Shown piece after piece: positions 1 through 8,789 of a stretch of 41,317 nt of DNA. Source of the DNA: Phocaeicola paurosaccharolyticus JCM 15092 (GTDB lineage: Bacteria > Bacteroidota > Bacteroidia > Bacteroidales > Bacteroidaceae); the NCBI RefSeq assembly GCF_000613805.1, contig NZ_BAJR01000029.1, positions 1-41,317 on the forward strand, given 5' to 3'. The translations under genes and the position numbers were made by a program. Position 1 is the stretch's first letter. Each line of letters opens with the position of its first letter. The notes beneath the pieces are model-generated. The model had not been told where the DNA came from and did not search any database. It was given only the letters and a program-made list of their open reading frames with translations.

Positions 1-17
1 ATTTTCTATAAAAAATA

Positions 18-55
18 AAAGGCCGCAATCTCATTAGAATGTATTGCGACCTTTT
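18..55 (-). terminator. Terminator of the thioredoxin-like gene
   Basis: An inverted repeat (AAAGG-x-CGCAAT / ATTGCG-x-CCTTT) lies just past the stop codon at 98 of the minus-strand gene. Read on the minus strand it is followed by TTTTATTTTTTA, as expected for a rho-independent terminator. The stem has one C/A mismatch. It could act in both directions. Confidence 0.7.
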
Positions 56-97
56 ATTATAATGTTTTTACTTTTTTCAAATAGAGATTTTCTCGTA

Positions 98-592
98 TTA
101 ATTGATTAATGAAAAAAGTTGTTTTGAGTCGATATTTTTGGCTACAATATTACCATTCTTATCGAGTAGGTAATTGGTAAAGCCTTTGTTAAGCTCATAC
201 GACTTGAAAAGATTTGAAGAATTTCCTTTAAGCTCTATGAAGCAATCAGCTTTATCTAATTGGTCATTGTTAATTGTCTCATCAAATATAGATCTGTATT
301 CATCGAATGAAACTGACACAATCTGCAAATTATTCATTTTTGATGCTGCATTGTTTAATATTGCATTTTTTACTCTAGATTCAGCATCATAACTTGCCCA
401 AAAACTAATCAACACAAAATTACCATTTAACTTTTTTAGATCAATAGATTTACTTTCATTTACCAAAGAGAATTGTGGAGCATTATCTCCTATTTTTAAA
501 CCTACATTAGATTTGTTTTTATCAATAAATGATAGTGAAATCACTGAACTAATCAACAAAAAAAGAAAGATCGATTTTACACTTTTAATCAT
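98..592 (-). CDS. Exported thioredoxin-fold (TlpA/redoxin-like) protein without CXXC
   Basis: The 164-aa product starts with a hydrophobic export signal (residues about 7-22, FLFLLISSVISLSF), so it is probably periplasmic or membrane-anchored. The rest follows the TlpA/redoxin plan: 'IGDNAPQFSL' at about residues 34-43, a strand 'FVLISFWASY', and a late 'YLLDKNGNIVA' strand. The family normally has WCxxC after FWAS; here the stretch reads ASYDAESR, so both redox cysteines are missing. Thiol-disulfide exchange by the usual mechanism is therefore unlikely, and a binding or structural role is inferred. The gene stands alone, divergent from serB, with its own terminator. Fold assignment is fairly safe; the function is unknown. 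Confidence 0.75.
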   Translation of the reverse strand: MIKSVKSIFLFLLISSVISLSFIDKNKSNVGLKIGDNAPQFSLVNESKSIDLKKLNGNFVLISFWASYDAESRVKNAILNNAASKMNNLQIVSVSFDEYRSIFDETINNDQLDKADCFIELKGNSSNLFKSYELNKGFTNYLLDKNGNIVAKNIDSKQLFSLIN

Positions 593-849
593 GTAATTTG
601 ATTTTGGTTTATACTATCCGAGACTGCCAAACAGTGATTTTCCACTCGGACTGTTACTTAAGAACTTTATCACAAAGCCCTAAATAATTGGAAATCTGAT
701 GCAAATATAGCATTTCTTTATTAAAATGAAACTCTCTAATATTAAAAAAATGTAAAGACAAATTTGTAAAGTGACCATCTAAATCAAAAAGAACTTACAA
801 AAAGAGCTGAAAAAACGATTAATTTGACTACTTTTGTATTTTACAAATT
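593..849. other. Divergent intergenic region
   Basis: About 257 bp between the divergent thioredoxin-like gene and serB. It is AT-rich and must hold promoters for both directions. I see only the serB-side -7 box and no RNA gene or conserved structure. Confidence 0.5.
829..836 (+). promoter_or_regulatory. -7 box for the serB operon
   Basis: TACTTTTG fits the Bacteroidetes -7 consensus TAnnTTTG and ends 13 nt before the first serB ATG. No good -33 TTTG lies at the expected 19-21 bp, so only half of the promoter is supported. Confidence 0.5.
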
Positions 850-2091
850 ATGCCATGTATGGATAATAATAAAGAACTAATTCTTATTAGTATTTCAGGC
901 GTTGACAAACCTGGAATTACGGCTTCTATAACTGAAATTCTTTCAAAATATAATGTTACTGTACTTGATATCGGTCAGGCTGATATTCATAATACTCTGT
1001 CATTAGGTATACTTTTTAAAACTGATGAGAAGAATTCGGGTAATGTAATGAAAGACCTTCTTTTTAGTGCTTCAAGTCTTGGAATAAATATAAGATTTTA
1101 CCCTGTTACTGTTGAAGAATATGAGAAGTGGGTTACCATGCAAGGTAAAAACAGATATATTCTTACCCTATTGGGAAGAAAATTGACTGCAAAGCAGATA
1201 TCCACTGTAACAAGAATAATAGCCGATCAAGGATTAAACATAGACGCTATAAAACGACTGACAGGAAGAATGCCGCTCGATGAGCGTAAAGCTAATGTGA
1301 GAGCATGTATCGAATTCTCAGTCAGAGGGAATCCTAGAGATTCGGAAGAGATGCAGAGAGCTCTCCTCAAATTAAGCAGCGATCTTGATATGGACTACTC
1401 ATTCCAATTGGATAATATGTACAGAAGAATGAGAAGACTTATCTGTTTTGATATGGACTCAACTCTTATCGAGACTGAGGTGATAGATGAGTTGGCTATT
1501 CGTGCCGGTGTAGGTGACAAGGTGAAAGCGATTACTGAGAGAGCAATGAGAGGTGAGATAGACTTTACTGAGAGTTTCAGAGAGAGAGTTGCTCTTCTAA
1601 AAGGACTTGATGAGAGTGTTATGGAGGAGATTGCTGAAAACCTGCCTATAACAGAGGGTGTTGACAGACTTATGTTCGTATTGAAGAAATACGGTTATAA
1701 AATAGCAATTCTCTCAGGAGGATTCACATATTTCGGAAACTATCTAAAAAATAAATATGGAATAGACTATGTCTATGCCAATGAATTGGAAATTATTGAT
1801 GGCAAACTTACCGGTAACTATTTAGGTGAGGTTGTTGATGGTAAGCGTAAAGCAGAACTGCTTAAACTCATATCACAGGTTGAGAAGGTAGATATCGCAC
1901 AGACAATAGCTGTCGGTGATGGTGCAAATGACCTGCCTATGCTTGCTACTGCCGGTCTTGGTATTGCTTTCCATGCAAAACCAAAGGTTAAGGCCAACGC
2001 AAAACAGTCAATAAGTACAATAGGACTAGATGGAGTACTCTATTTCTTAGGATTTAAAGACTCCTATCTTGAAGAGAGAGGTAAATTATAA
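850..2091 (+). CDS. serB: Phosphoserine phosphatase with N-terminal ACT domains
   Basis: SerB dephosphorylates O-phosphoserine, the last step of serine synthesis in the cytosol. The 413-aa protein has two ACT-like regulatory domains in residues about 1-185 (first: 'ILISISGVDKPGITASIT'; second: 'RYILTLLGRKLTAKQ') and a HAD phosphatase domain after that. HAD motif I is DMDST at residues 201-205 (nucleophile D201), motif II is in 'ILSGGFTYFG', and motif IV is 'GDGANDLPM' at about 355-363. ACT domains suggest amino-acid feedback. ATG 850 gives MPCMDNN; ATG 859 is an equally possible start. The gene is followed after 16 bp by a DEAD-box helicase gene, so the two are probably cotranscribed. Confidence 0.93.
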   Translation: MPCMDNNKELILISISGVDKPGITASITEILSKYNVTVLDIGQADIHNTLSLGILFKTDEKNSGNVMKDLLFSASSLGINIRFYPVTVEEYEKWVTMQGKNRYILTLLGRKLTAKQISTVTRIIADQGLNIDAIKRLTGRMPLDERKANVRACIEFSVRGNPRDSEEMQRALLKLSSDLDMDYSFQLDNMYRRMRRLICFDMDSTLIETEVIDELAIRAGVGDKVKAITERAMRGEIDFTESFRERVALLKGLDESVMEEIAENLPITEGVDRLMFVLKKYGYKIAILSGGFTYFGNYLKNKYGIDYVYANELEIIDGKLTGNYLGEVVDGKRKAELLKLISQVEKVDIAQTIAVGDGANDLPMLATAGLGIAFHAKPKVKANAKQSISTIGLDGVLYFLGFKDSYLEERGKL

Positions 2092-2107
2092 ATATAGAAT
2101 TATATAG

Positions 2108-3337
2108 ATGAATTTCAGTGAACTTAATCTGGAAGAGAGTGTGCTTGATGCACTTGATGCCATGAATTTTAAAGAGTGTACTCCTGTTCAGGAGAAGGCC
2201 ATTCCCGAGATTATGAATGGTCGCGACTTTATTGGCGTTGCGCAGACTGGCACAGGAAAGACTGCCGCATATCTCCTTCCAATCATCAATCAATTAAGCA
2301 AAGGAGGATATCCAGCCGACTCTATCAATTGCATAATAATGTCGCCGACAAGGGAGTTGGCCCAGCAGATTGATCAACAGATGGAGGGTTTCTCATATTT
2401 TCTTCCGATATCAAGTGTTGCTGTATATGGAGGAAATGATGGGGTCAGGTTTGAACAGGAAAAGAGAGGACTTACCCTAGGTGCTGATGTGGTAATTGCC
2501 ACTCCTGGCCGTTTCATAAGCCATATAAACATGGGATATGTTGATTTGTCAAGAGTCTCATTCTTCATACTTGATGAAGCAGACAGAATGCTTGACATGG
2601 GCTTTGCTGATGATATTAAGCAGATAGTTAAGTCATTGCCTGGTAAGAGACAGACAATCCTATTCTCTGCCACTATGCCTTCGAAGATAAAACAGTTTGC
2701 TTCAACTATCCTCAATAATCCTGTAGAGATATCTCTTGCAGTATCAAAGCCCGCTGAAAAGATTATTCAGACTGCATATATCTGTTATGAGAGTCAGAAA
2801 CTTGCCATAATCAATGAGCTATTCAAAAATCAGACTCCAGAAAGAGTAATCGTATTTGCCTCTTCAAAGTTGAAAGTAAAAGAGGTAACACTTGCACTCA
2901 AAAGGATGCATCTTAATGTTGGAGAGATGCACTCTGACCTTGATCAGTCACAGAGAGATTCTATAATGCGCGATTTCAAGGCAGGAAGAATAAACATACT
3001 TGTAGCAACCGATATTGTAGCAAGAGGTATAGATATTGATGATATACGTACAGTAATAAATTATGATGTACCTCATGACTGTGAAGACTATGTACACCGT
3101 ATAGGCAGAACAGCCAGAGCAAATAATGACGGATGTGCTATAACTTTTGTTAGTGAGAAAGAGCAGACTAAGTTCTACGCCATAGAGAAGTTTGTTGAGA
3201 AGACAATATACAAGATACCTCTTCCAGCAGGGCTGGAACCTATTGAATATAAGCCTGGAATTAAGGGGGATAACAGAAATGGAAAATCAAACTTCAAGAA
3301 GAAACACTTCCAAGGGAAGAACAAACAGAAGAGTTGA
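2108..3337 (+). CDS. DEAD-box ATP-dependent RNA helicase (RhlE-like)
   Basis: A 409-aa DEAD-box helicase that would unwind or remodel RNA (ribosome assembly, mRNA turnover, cold growth). All motifs can be read: Q motif 'ECTPVQEKAIP', Walker A 'AQTGTGKT' (about residues 45-52), Ia 'PTRELAQQ', 'GG' and 'TPGR', DEAD at about 155-158, SAT, then the second RecA domain with 'ATDIVARGIDID' and 'HRIGRTARA'. The tail is short and basic (KSNFKKKHFQGKNKQKS), typical of RhlE-type proteins where it binds RNA. It follows serB after 16 bp and a strong terminator lies 8 bp past its stop. Subfamily assignment is by overall look only. Confidence 0.92.
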   Translation: MNFSELNLEESVLDALDAMNFKECTPVQEKAIPEIMNGRDFIGVAQTGTGKTAAYLLPIINQLSKGGYPADSINCIIMSPTRELAQQIDQQMEGFSYFLPISSVAVYGGNDGVRFEQEKRGLTLGADVVIATPGRFISHINMGYVDLSRVSFFILDEADRMLDMGFADDIKQIVKSLPGKRQTILFSATMPSKIKQFASTILNNPVEISLAVSKPAEKIIQTAYICYESQKLAIINELFKNQTPERVIVFASSKLKVKEVTLALKRMHLNVGEMHSDLDQSQRDSIMRDFKAGRINILVATDIVARGIDIDDIRTVINYDVPHDCEDYVHRIGRTARANNDGCAITFVSEKEQTKFYAIEKFVEKTIYKIPLPAGLEPIEYKPGIKGDNRNGKSNFKKKHFQGKNKQKS

Positions 3338-3344
3338 TTATAAG

Positions 3345-3387
3345 AAATCGCCTGATTGTTGAATATATACAATCAGGCGATTTTTTT
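3345..3387 (+). terminator. Terminator of serB-helicase operon (probably shared)
   Basis: A perfect 15-bp stem (AAATCGCCTGATTGT, with complement at 3369-3383), a 9-nt loop and a run of T to 3387. It sits between two convergent genes; the minus-strand gene stops at 3392, so it probably ends transcription in both directions. Confidence 0.9.
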
Positions 3388-3391
3388 ATAC

Positions 3392-4180
3392 TTATTTTAC
3401 AACGTTGAACTTCACATTACTCTTTTTATCGATAATAACATCTACCAGATAACATGAGGCTTCGTCAGGAATACCAACTTTAGCTTGATAACGGTATCCC
3501 TTAGAATTAACGCCGACAAAGTCCATATCAGCAAGGATAGAGTTCTGAAGGAAATCATCTGGAATAATTCCACTCATCATGTTCTTGTTTATATCTTTTG
3601 AACATAGCTTCTTATTTCCATCGTATACACATATATGTATAATATTATCGTAATAGAAATTGTCTACATTGATACCTTCATCTGAAACTCTTGACTGAGT
3701 AACCTTTATTTTAGAAGGGTTTATATACACATATCCTCTGTATCTGACATTGTTGAAATTAATAATGGAGTCCTTTTTAATAACCTTTTTACTGTTCAGT
3801 GTAGGCTTGTCGAATGAAAAGAACTTTAAATCGTTATAATCTTCAGATTTACTAAATTGAACGACATCTCCTGTTTCCGAATCAAACCAGAAGTTGTATT
3901 GGTTAACCTTCTCAATCTTATATCCATTTACAACGCTACCATATGTAAAGAGAGAATCATTTATTACCTTAAACATTACAGGAGAAATAGATGGATCAGT
4001 ATAGAAAATGCTGTCACCCTTAATTTTAATTATAGGGGTCCCAGTGGCATCGTCTGTCCAAACTCCTTGTAACATCTTTTTTGCCTCAATATTTTCTCTT
4101 TGCATCTCGTTTTTGTTCTTATCTTTTTTACAAGAGAACAATAGAGCAGAGCAGATAAGTAATATAATAAATCTATACAT
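3392..4180 (-). CDS. Predicted lipoprotein of unknown function
   Basis: A 262-aa protein with a clear lipoprotein signal: hydrophobic residues 4-16 and lipobox L-F-S-C with the modified cysteine at residue 17, followed by a charged KKDKNKNE linker. The mature part is rich in beta-strand-like segments ('LQGVWTDDATGTPIIKIKGDSIFY'), which recalls small Bacteroidetes lipoproteins that begin with a 'W-x-D' lipocalin-like segment; DUF4738 is a possible family, but I could not check it. It starts 10 bp after the ugd stop codon, so it is probably cotranscribed with ugd, and it ends at the shared terminator. Nothing in the sequence points to a catalytic role. Confidence 0.75.
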   Translation of the reverse strand: MYRFIILLICSALLFSCKKDKNKNEMQRENIEAKKMLQGVWTDDATGTPIIKIKGDSIFYTDPSISPVMFKVINDSLFTYGSVVNGYKIEKVNQYNFWFDSETGDVVQFSKSEDYNDLKFFSFDKPTLNSKKVIKKDSIINFNNVRYRGYVYINPSKIKVTQSRVSDEGINVDNFYYDNIIHICVYDGNKKLCSKDINKNMMSGIIPDDFLQNSILADMDFVGVNSKGYRYQAKVGIPDEASCYLVDVIIDKKSNVKFNVVK

Positions 4181-4190
4181 AATTTAGATT

Positions 4191-5504
4191 CTATTTTCCA
4201 ATACAATGGTAAACAAAACCAAGCTCATTGAGTTCTTTAAAGTCATAAATATTTCTTCCATCAAGGATTAAATTACCTTTCATTGAATTTTTGATTACTT
4301 TCCATGATGGGAGTCTGAACTCTTTCCATTCAGTAAGCATAAATAATGCATCCGAATCCAATGTAGCATCGTACATATCTTTTGAGTAGTAGACCTTATC
4401 TCCTATCCTTCTTTTGCACTCATTCATTGCAATAGGATCATATACTCTGATATTACATCCGGCTTCAATGAGTTTATTTATTATTATAAGAGATGGAGCT
4501 TCGCGCATATCATCTGTTTCCGGTTTAAATGACAATCCCCATATAGCAATTGTCTTACCAGAAAGATTATTGTCGAAATGCTTGTTAAGTTTGTTGAACA
4601 GAATGGATTTCTGAAACTCATTAACCTCTTCAACAGCCTTCAAAACTCTCATTTCATAACCCTTAGATTCGGCAGTCTTTATAAGTGCCTTCACATCTTT
4701 TGGGAAACATGAACCGCCATAGCCACAACCAGGATATAAGAATTTTCTACCAATTCTAGTATCCGAGCCAATGCCATCGCGTACCATATTAACATCAGCT
4801 CCAACTATCTCGCATAGGTTAGCTATATCATTCATAAAGCTAATTCTTGTTGCCAGCATAGAGTTTGCAGCATATTTAGTCATCTCTGCCGATGCGATAT
4901 CCATGAATATAACACGAGAGTTAAGTCTCATGAATGGTTTATAAAGTGAGCTCATTAGTTTCTGAGCTCTTTCACTCTCAACACCAATGACTACTCGGTC
5001 GGGTTTCATGAAGTCATCTATAGCATTGCCCTCTTTGAGAAATTCAGGATTAGAAGCTACATCAAACTCAATTTGTACATTCCTTTTATCAAGCTCATCT
5101 TGAATTGCTTTTTTTACTTTTTGGGCAGTTCCAACAGGGACAGTACTTTTTGTAACAATTAAGATGTACTTATTCATGTTTTTTCCTATTGTCCTGGCTA
5201 CATCTAATACATAGCTCAAATCAGCACTTCCATCTTCATCCGGAGGAGTTCCCACCGCACTGAAGACTATATCAACATTGTTAAGACACTCTTCAAGGCT
5301 AGTAGTAAAACTAAGTCTTTGTGCTTTAACATTTCTTGAAATAAGCTCTTCTATACCCGGTTCATATATTGGAATTAAACCCTTTTTCAGATTCTCTATT
5401 TTCTCTGAATTAACATCAACACAAGTGACATTAACTCCAGTCTCAGCAAAGCATGTACCGGAAACTAATCCTACATATCCGGTGCCTACAATAGCAATAT
5501 TCAT
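4191..5504 (-). CDS. ugd: UDP-glucose 6-dehydrogenase
   Basis: Oxidises UDP-glucose to UDP-glucuronate in two NAD-dependent steps, providing sugar for capsule, exopolysaccharide or other glycans. The 437-aa protein has the N-terminal Rossmann motif 'GTGYVGLVSGTCFAE' (residues 7-21), the central helical domain, the catalytic-cysteine motif 'GCGYGGSCFPKDVKAL' (near residue 262), and the C-terminal NAD/UDP-sugar domain starting at 'IAIWGLSFKPETDDMREAPS'. Length and motifs are normal. A perfect Bacteroidetes promoter lies upstream, and a lipoprotein gene follows after 10 bp. No other polysaccharide genes are nearby, so the glycan served is not known. Confidence 0.95.
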   Translation of the reverse strand: MNIAIVGTGYVGLVSGTCFAETGVNVTCVDVNSEKIENLKKGLIPIYEPGIEELISRNVKAQRLSFTTSLEECLNNVDIVFSAVGTPPDEDGSADLSYVLDVARTIGKNMNKYILIVTKSTVPVGTAQKVKKAIQDELDKRNVQIEFDVASNPEFLKEGNAIDDFMKPDRVVIGVESERAQKLMSSLYKPFMRLNSRVIFMDIASAEMTKYAANSMLATRISFMNDIANLCEIVGADVNMVRDGIGSDTRIGRKFLYPGCGYGGSCFPKDVKALIKTAESKGYEMRVLKAVEEVNEFQKSILFNKLNKHFDNNLSGKTIAIWGLSFKPETDDMREAPSLIIINKLIEAGCNIRVYDPIAMNECKRRIGDKVYYSKDMYDATLDSDALFMLTEWKEFRLPSWKVIKNSMKGNLILDGRNIYDFKELNELGFVYHCIGK

Positions 5505-5537
5505 AAATTTGCTTTTAATGATAAATTGTAACTAAAG

Positions 5538-5569
5538 CAAAAGTACAATAAATAAATTTCTGTTTCAAA
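5538..5569 (-). promoter_or_regulatory. Bacteroidetes-type promoter of ugd
   Basis: On the minus strand: TTTG (5569-5566), a spacer of exactly 20 bp, then TACTTTTG (5545-5538). This matches the TTTG-N19-21-TAnnTTTG consensus perfectly and gives a 5' leader of about 25-30 nt before the ATG at 5504. Confidence 0.8.
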
Positions 5570-5582
5570 TTATTTGCCAAAA

Positions 5583-5614
5583 GTTGCTATTTAAAGCATT
5601 AAAATATAAATTTG
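5583..5614 (+). promoter_or_regulatory. Promoter of the HU/SPOR protein gene
   Basis: GTTG (5583-5586), a 20-bp spacer, and TAAATTTG (5607-5614) fit the Bacteroidetes -33/-7 pattern. The -7 box ends only 4 nt before ATG 5619, so the transcript would start at or beside the start codon (leaderless or nearly so). Confidence 0.6.
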
Positions 5615-5618
5615 CACT

Positions 5619-6692
5619 ATGGTTACGTTGGCTAAACATATAGAGACTTTGCTACTGGACAATGATTGTGTTGTTGTTCCAAATTTTGGTGGATTTATAG
5701 CTCACTATCAATCTGCCTATTTTGACGAGAAGACTAGCACTTTCTTCCCTCCACAACGTATTATTGGTTTCAACCCAAAACTTATAATGAACGATGGCCT
5801 GTTAGTTCAATCATATATGCAGGCTCTCAACACCGACTTCTCAGATGCAAACTTACATATAGAAAATGAAGTTGATGAGTTGAAGGATCAGCTATATCGC
5901 GATGGTAATGTCAACTTAGCTAATATTGGTAGTCTATCGTGCAACTCTGATGGTTCTATACATTTTGTAGCAGCTGATAAGATTATTGACACTCCTAGCC
6001 TATATGGTCTTTCTGATTTCCAATGCCTCAGAGTTAAAAGCAGCAATAAAAGAGTTGTACAGATCTATGAGGATGATAAGAACAGATATACAACCACTAA
6101 CTCAGATAGTAGACGCTCTATAGGCACCAGTTTTTTAGGTTCTGCTTTAGGTGTAGCAGTTGCACTATTACTATTCTTCTTCCTCTCTGTTCCTGTAGAG
6201 AACAGCTATGTAGATAATGAAAACTATGCATATTTAGGTGATGCCGGTCTCTTTAATTCCATAAAGTCAAAATCATTTGTTGCTAATGTATTTGAGATGC
6301 CATCATCGGAGACAAAATCAAAAGTCTCTGTTGAGAAGAAAGTTGATGTAGCTGAAAAAATAGAATTTGCTAAAGCTTCTGAACCTAATAGTTCTGAAGA
6401 GATTAAAGCTGCCGAGGATAATATATCAAGAGAAGAAATAAAGCCTTTGGTAGCAGATAAAAAATTCCATGTAATAATTTCAAGTACTTCTTCAGAAAAA
6501 GAAGCAGATAGTGTTGTAGGCCAACTACTTAAGAAGGGCTATAAAGATGCTGCAATTATTCTTGGAAAAGGATATTATAAGTATAGAATATCAATATGTA
6601 ATGTTGATGATGAATCTTCCGCTTATAACAAGGTAAATCAATTAAGAGCAAACAATTCATTCGATGATGCTTGGGTGCTAAGCTCAAAATAA
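5619..6692 (+). CDS. HU-CCDC81-type and SPOR domain protein
   Basis: A 357-aa cell-envelope protein. Residues about 1-135 form the two HU-like/CCDC81 domains found in Bacteroidetes ('HIETLLLDNDCVVVPNFGGF', 'PKLIMNDGLLVQSYM'), which resemble DNA-binding HU folds. A single membrane helix follows at about residues 171-193 (GSALGVAVALLLFFFLSV). Then comes a charged, low-complexity linker, and residues about 285-357 are a SPOR domain ('FHVIISSTSSEKEADSVVGQLLKKGY'), which in other proteins binds denuded septal peptidoglycan. The protein thus probably has a cytosolic HU-like part and a periplasmic SPOR part; a division or envelope role is inferred. It is followed by the FHA gene after 14 bp. Confidence 0.85.
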   Translation: MVTLAKHIETLLLDNDCVVVPNFGGFIAHYQSAYFDEKTSTFFPPQRIIGFNPKLIMNDGLLVQSYMQALNTDFSDANLHIENEVDELKDQLYRDGNVNLANIGSLSCNSDGSIHFVAADKIIDTPSLYGLSDFQCLRVKSSNKRVVQIYEDDKNRYTTTNSDSRRSIGTSFLGSALGVAVALLLFFFLSVPVENSYVDNENYAYLGDAGLFNSIKSKSFVANVFEMPSSETKSKVSVEKKVDVAEKIEFAKASEPNSSEEIKAAEDNISREEIKPLVADKKFHVIISSTSSEKEADSVVGQLLKKGYKDAAIILGKGYYKYRISICNVDDESSAYNKVNQLRANNSFDDAWVLSSK

Positions 6693-6706
6693 ATTCCGCT
6701 TATATA

Positions 6707-7240
6707 ATGAAAAGAGTAAGATGTCCAAAATGTGATAACTATATCACTTTTGATGAGACAAAATATAGTGATGGACAATCATTGATATTCATCTGTGACA
6801 GTTGCAAGAAACAATTCAGTATCCGTATCGGAAAATCAAAACTTAAACCTACTCAAAAGGATGAGAATCCTGATGAAAACAGTCCTGAAAATGACTTAGG
6901 CAGCATTGTCGTTATAGAGAATGTGTTCGGGTTTAAACAGGTATTTCCTCTCCAATTAGGCAATAACACTATAGGAAGAAGAAGTAAAGGTACTGTCGTT
7001 GATATTCCTGTTGAGACTTCTGACCCTAGTATGGACAGAAGTCACTGCACAATTAATGTGAGAAAGAACAAACAAGGTGAAGTAAAATATTCTTTATCTG
7101 ATAATGATAGCCTGACTGGTACATTCCTGATGAATGAGATCTTAGGAAACAAAGAGAAGGTAAATATTGAGGATGGTTCTATTATAACCATCGGAGCTAC
7201 AACACTAATTCTTCGAACAGAAGGAAGCGAAGAGGAATGA
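6707..7240 (+). CDS. Zinc-ribbon and FHA domain protein
   Basis: A 177-aa cytosolic protein. Residues about 3-30 form a zinc ribbon of MJ0042-like type (CPKC ... CDSC). The C-terminal part from about residue 68 is a forkhead-associated domain with 'TIGRR' and 'MDRSHCTINV' and a 'TGTFLMNE' segment matching the N-G-T-F-L strand; FHA domains bind phosphothreonine peptides. The start at ATG 6707 was chosen because upstream codons would overlap the preceding gene and add residues (MGAKLKINSAYI) unlike the family; the zinc ribbon then begins normally. It overlaps cobU by 4 bp (ATGA). No kinase gene is near, so the partner is unknown. Confidence 0.82.
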   Translation: MKRVRCPKCDNYITFDETKYSDGQSLIFICDSCKKQFSIRIGKSKLKPTQKDENPDENSPENDLGSIVVIENVFGFKQVFPLQLGNNTIGRRSKGTVVDIPVETSDPSMDRSHCTINVRKNKQGEVKYSLSDNDSLTGTFLMNEILGNKEKVNIEDGSIITIGATTLILRTEGSEEE

Positions 7241-7746
7241 AAAAGATAATTCTCATAACAGGAGGACAGCGTTCGGGTAAAAGTACTTATGCCGAGCAAC
7301 TTGCTCTCTCTTTAAGTGAGAACCCTATTTATATTGCTACAGCTCATGTTTGGGACGATGAGTTCCGTAATCGTGTAGAAAAACATAAAGAGAGAAGAGG
7401 TTCAGAGTGGACAAATATTGAAGAGGAGAAGTTTTTGTCAAATCATAAATATCAAGGCAGAACAATATTGATTGACTGTCTTACCCTTTGGTCTACCAAT
7501 TTCTTTTTCGAAAATAAATCGGATGTTAACCTATCTTTGAGTCAACTGAAAAAGGAGTTCGACGACTTTACCAATCAAGATGATACTTTTATATTTGTTA
7601 CCAACGAAATAGGTTGTGGAGGAGTCTCAGATAATGAGATTCAGAGAAAATTCACTGACCTACTAGGATGGATGAATCAATATGTAGTGTCAAAAGCTGA
7701 TGAGGTTTATTGCATGATCTCTGGAATAGCATTAAAAATTAAATAA
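7237..7746 (+). CDS. cobU: Adenosylcobinamide kinase / cobinamide-phosphate guanylyltransferase
   Basis: CobU phosphorylates adenosylcobinamide and then transfers GMP to give adenosylcobinamide-GDP, entering the nucleotide-loop branch of B12 synthesis. The 169-aa protein has the P-loop 'GGQRSGKST' (residues 8-16), '[23 protein letters not shown]' containing the guanylylated-histidine region of the family, '[11 protein letters not shown]' and '[11 protein letters not shown]' strands. It is slightly shorter than the usual 175-185 aa but has all main motifs. It starts inside the stop of the FHA gene and is followed by cobT after 7 bp, forming the first part of the cobU-cobT-cobS-cobC run. Confidence 0.93.
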   Translation: MKKIILITGGQRSGKSTYAEQLALSLSENPIYIATAHVWDDEFRNRVEKHKERRGSEWTNIEEEKFLSNHKYQGRTILIDCLTLWSTNFFFENKSDVNLSLSQLKKEFDDFTNQDDTFIFVTNEIGCGGVSDNEIQRKFTDLLGWMNQYVVSKADEVYCMISGIALKIK

Positions 7747-7753
7747 GACTGAA

Positions 7754-8787
7754 ATGAATTTTACTATAGAAAAGCCAAATCTATCCATACATGATAAGTT
7801 AGTTGACAAAATCAATAATCTTACTAAACCAAAAGGCTCTTTAGGAAGACTTGAAGAGTTGGCACTTAAGATCGGACTTATCCAACAAAGTCTCTCTCCT
7901 ACGCTATCTAATCCACATAATATACTTTTTGCTGCCGATCATGGTATCGTTGAAGAAAATGTCAGTAAATCTCCTAAAGAGATTACTTGGCAACAACTCA
8001 GTAATTTCCTTCATGGAGGTGCAGGAATCAATTTTCTTTGTCGACAAATGGATTTAAACTCTTATTGGTGGATTCCGGTGTAGACTATGACCTGCCTTAT
8101 GAGAGTGGAATAGTTAATATGAGCGTTGGCAGAGGAACTAAGAATTTCCTATATAGGCCAGCTATGAGTCGTGAGGAGATGGAGTTATGTTTGCAACGTG
8201 GTGCTGAAGTTGTCTCAAAAGTACACGATGCAGGTTGTAATGTGGTAAGTTTTGGCGAGATGGGTATAGGCAATACCTCTCCCTCATCTATATGGATGCA
8301 TCTTTTTACAGGAATATCATTAAATCTGTGTGTTGGTGCCGGAAGCGGACTTGATAACATAGGAATAAATCATAAGTATAATGTTCTGAAGAGATCTGTC
8401 GAGAACTACAAAGGTGATGGAACTACAGAAGATATAATAAGTTGGTTTGGTGGTTTCGAGATGGTTATGGCAATTGGTGGAATGCTCCGTGCAGCAGAAC
8501 TTAATATGATAATCCTTGTAGATGGCTTCATAATGACTACATGTATGCTTGCTGCATCAAAGATGCACCCTGAAGTAGTAGAATACGCAATATTTGGTCA
8601 CCAAGGTGACGAAGTAGGACACAAGCTACTTTTAGACAGCATGAATCAACATGCTATATTGAATTTAGGACTTAGACTTGGTGAAGGCAGTGGTTCTGTA
8701 TGTTGCTACCCTATCATCGTGTCGGCTGTGAATATGATTAATGAAATGGACAATTTTGCAAATGCGTCTATAACTAAATATTTCTGA
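7754..8787 (+). pseudogene. cobT: Nicotinate-nucleotide--dimethylbenzimidazole phosphoribosyltransferase, one-base frameshift
   Basis: CobT makes alpha-ribazole phosphate from nicotinate mononucleotide and the lower-ligand base. Residues 1-98 read in one frame ('[19 protein letters not shown]', '[15 protein letters not shown]', '[19 protein letters not shown]') and the remainder in the next ('[17 protein letters not shown]', '[14 protein letters not shown]', '[10 protein letters not shown]'). The first frame runs into a stop at 8081-8083. One extra A in the run near 8045-8048 (CGACAAATGG) would restore a 344-aa protein, the normal family length, with R-Q-N-G-F at the joint. It is therefore a single-base deletion, either real or a sequencing error. 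The catalytic-glutamate region ('[11 protein letters not shown]') is intact. cobS follows after 2 bp. Confidence 0.88.
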
Positions 8788-8789
8788 TT

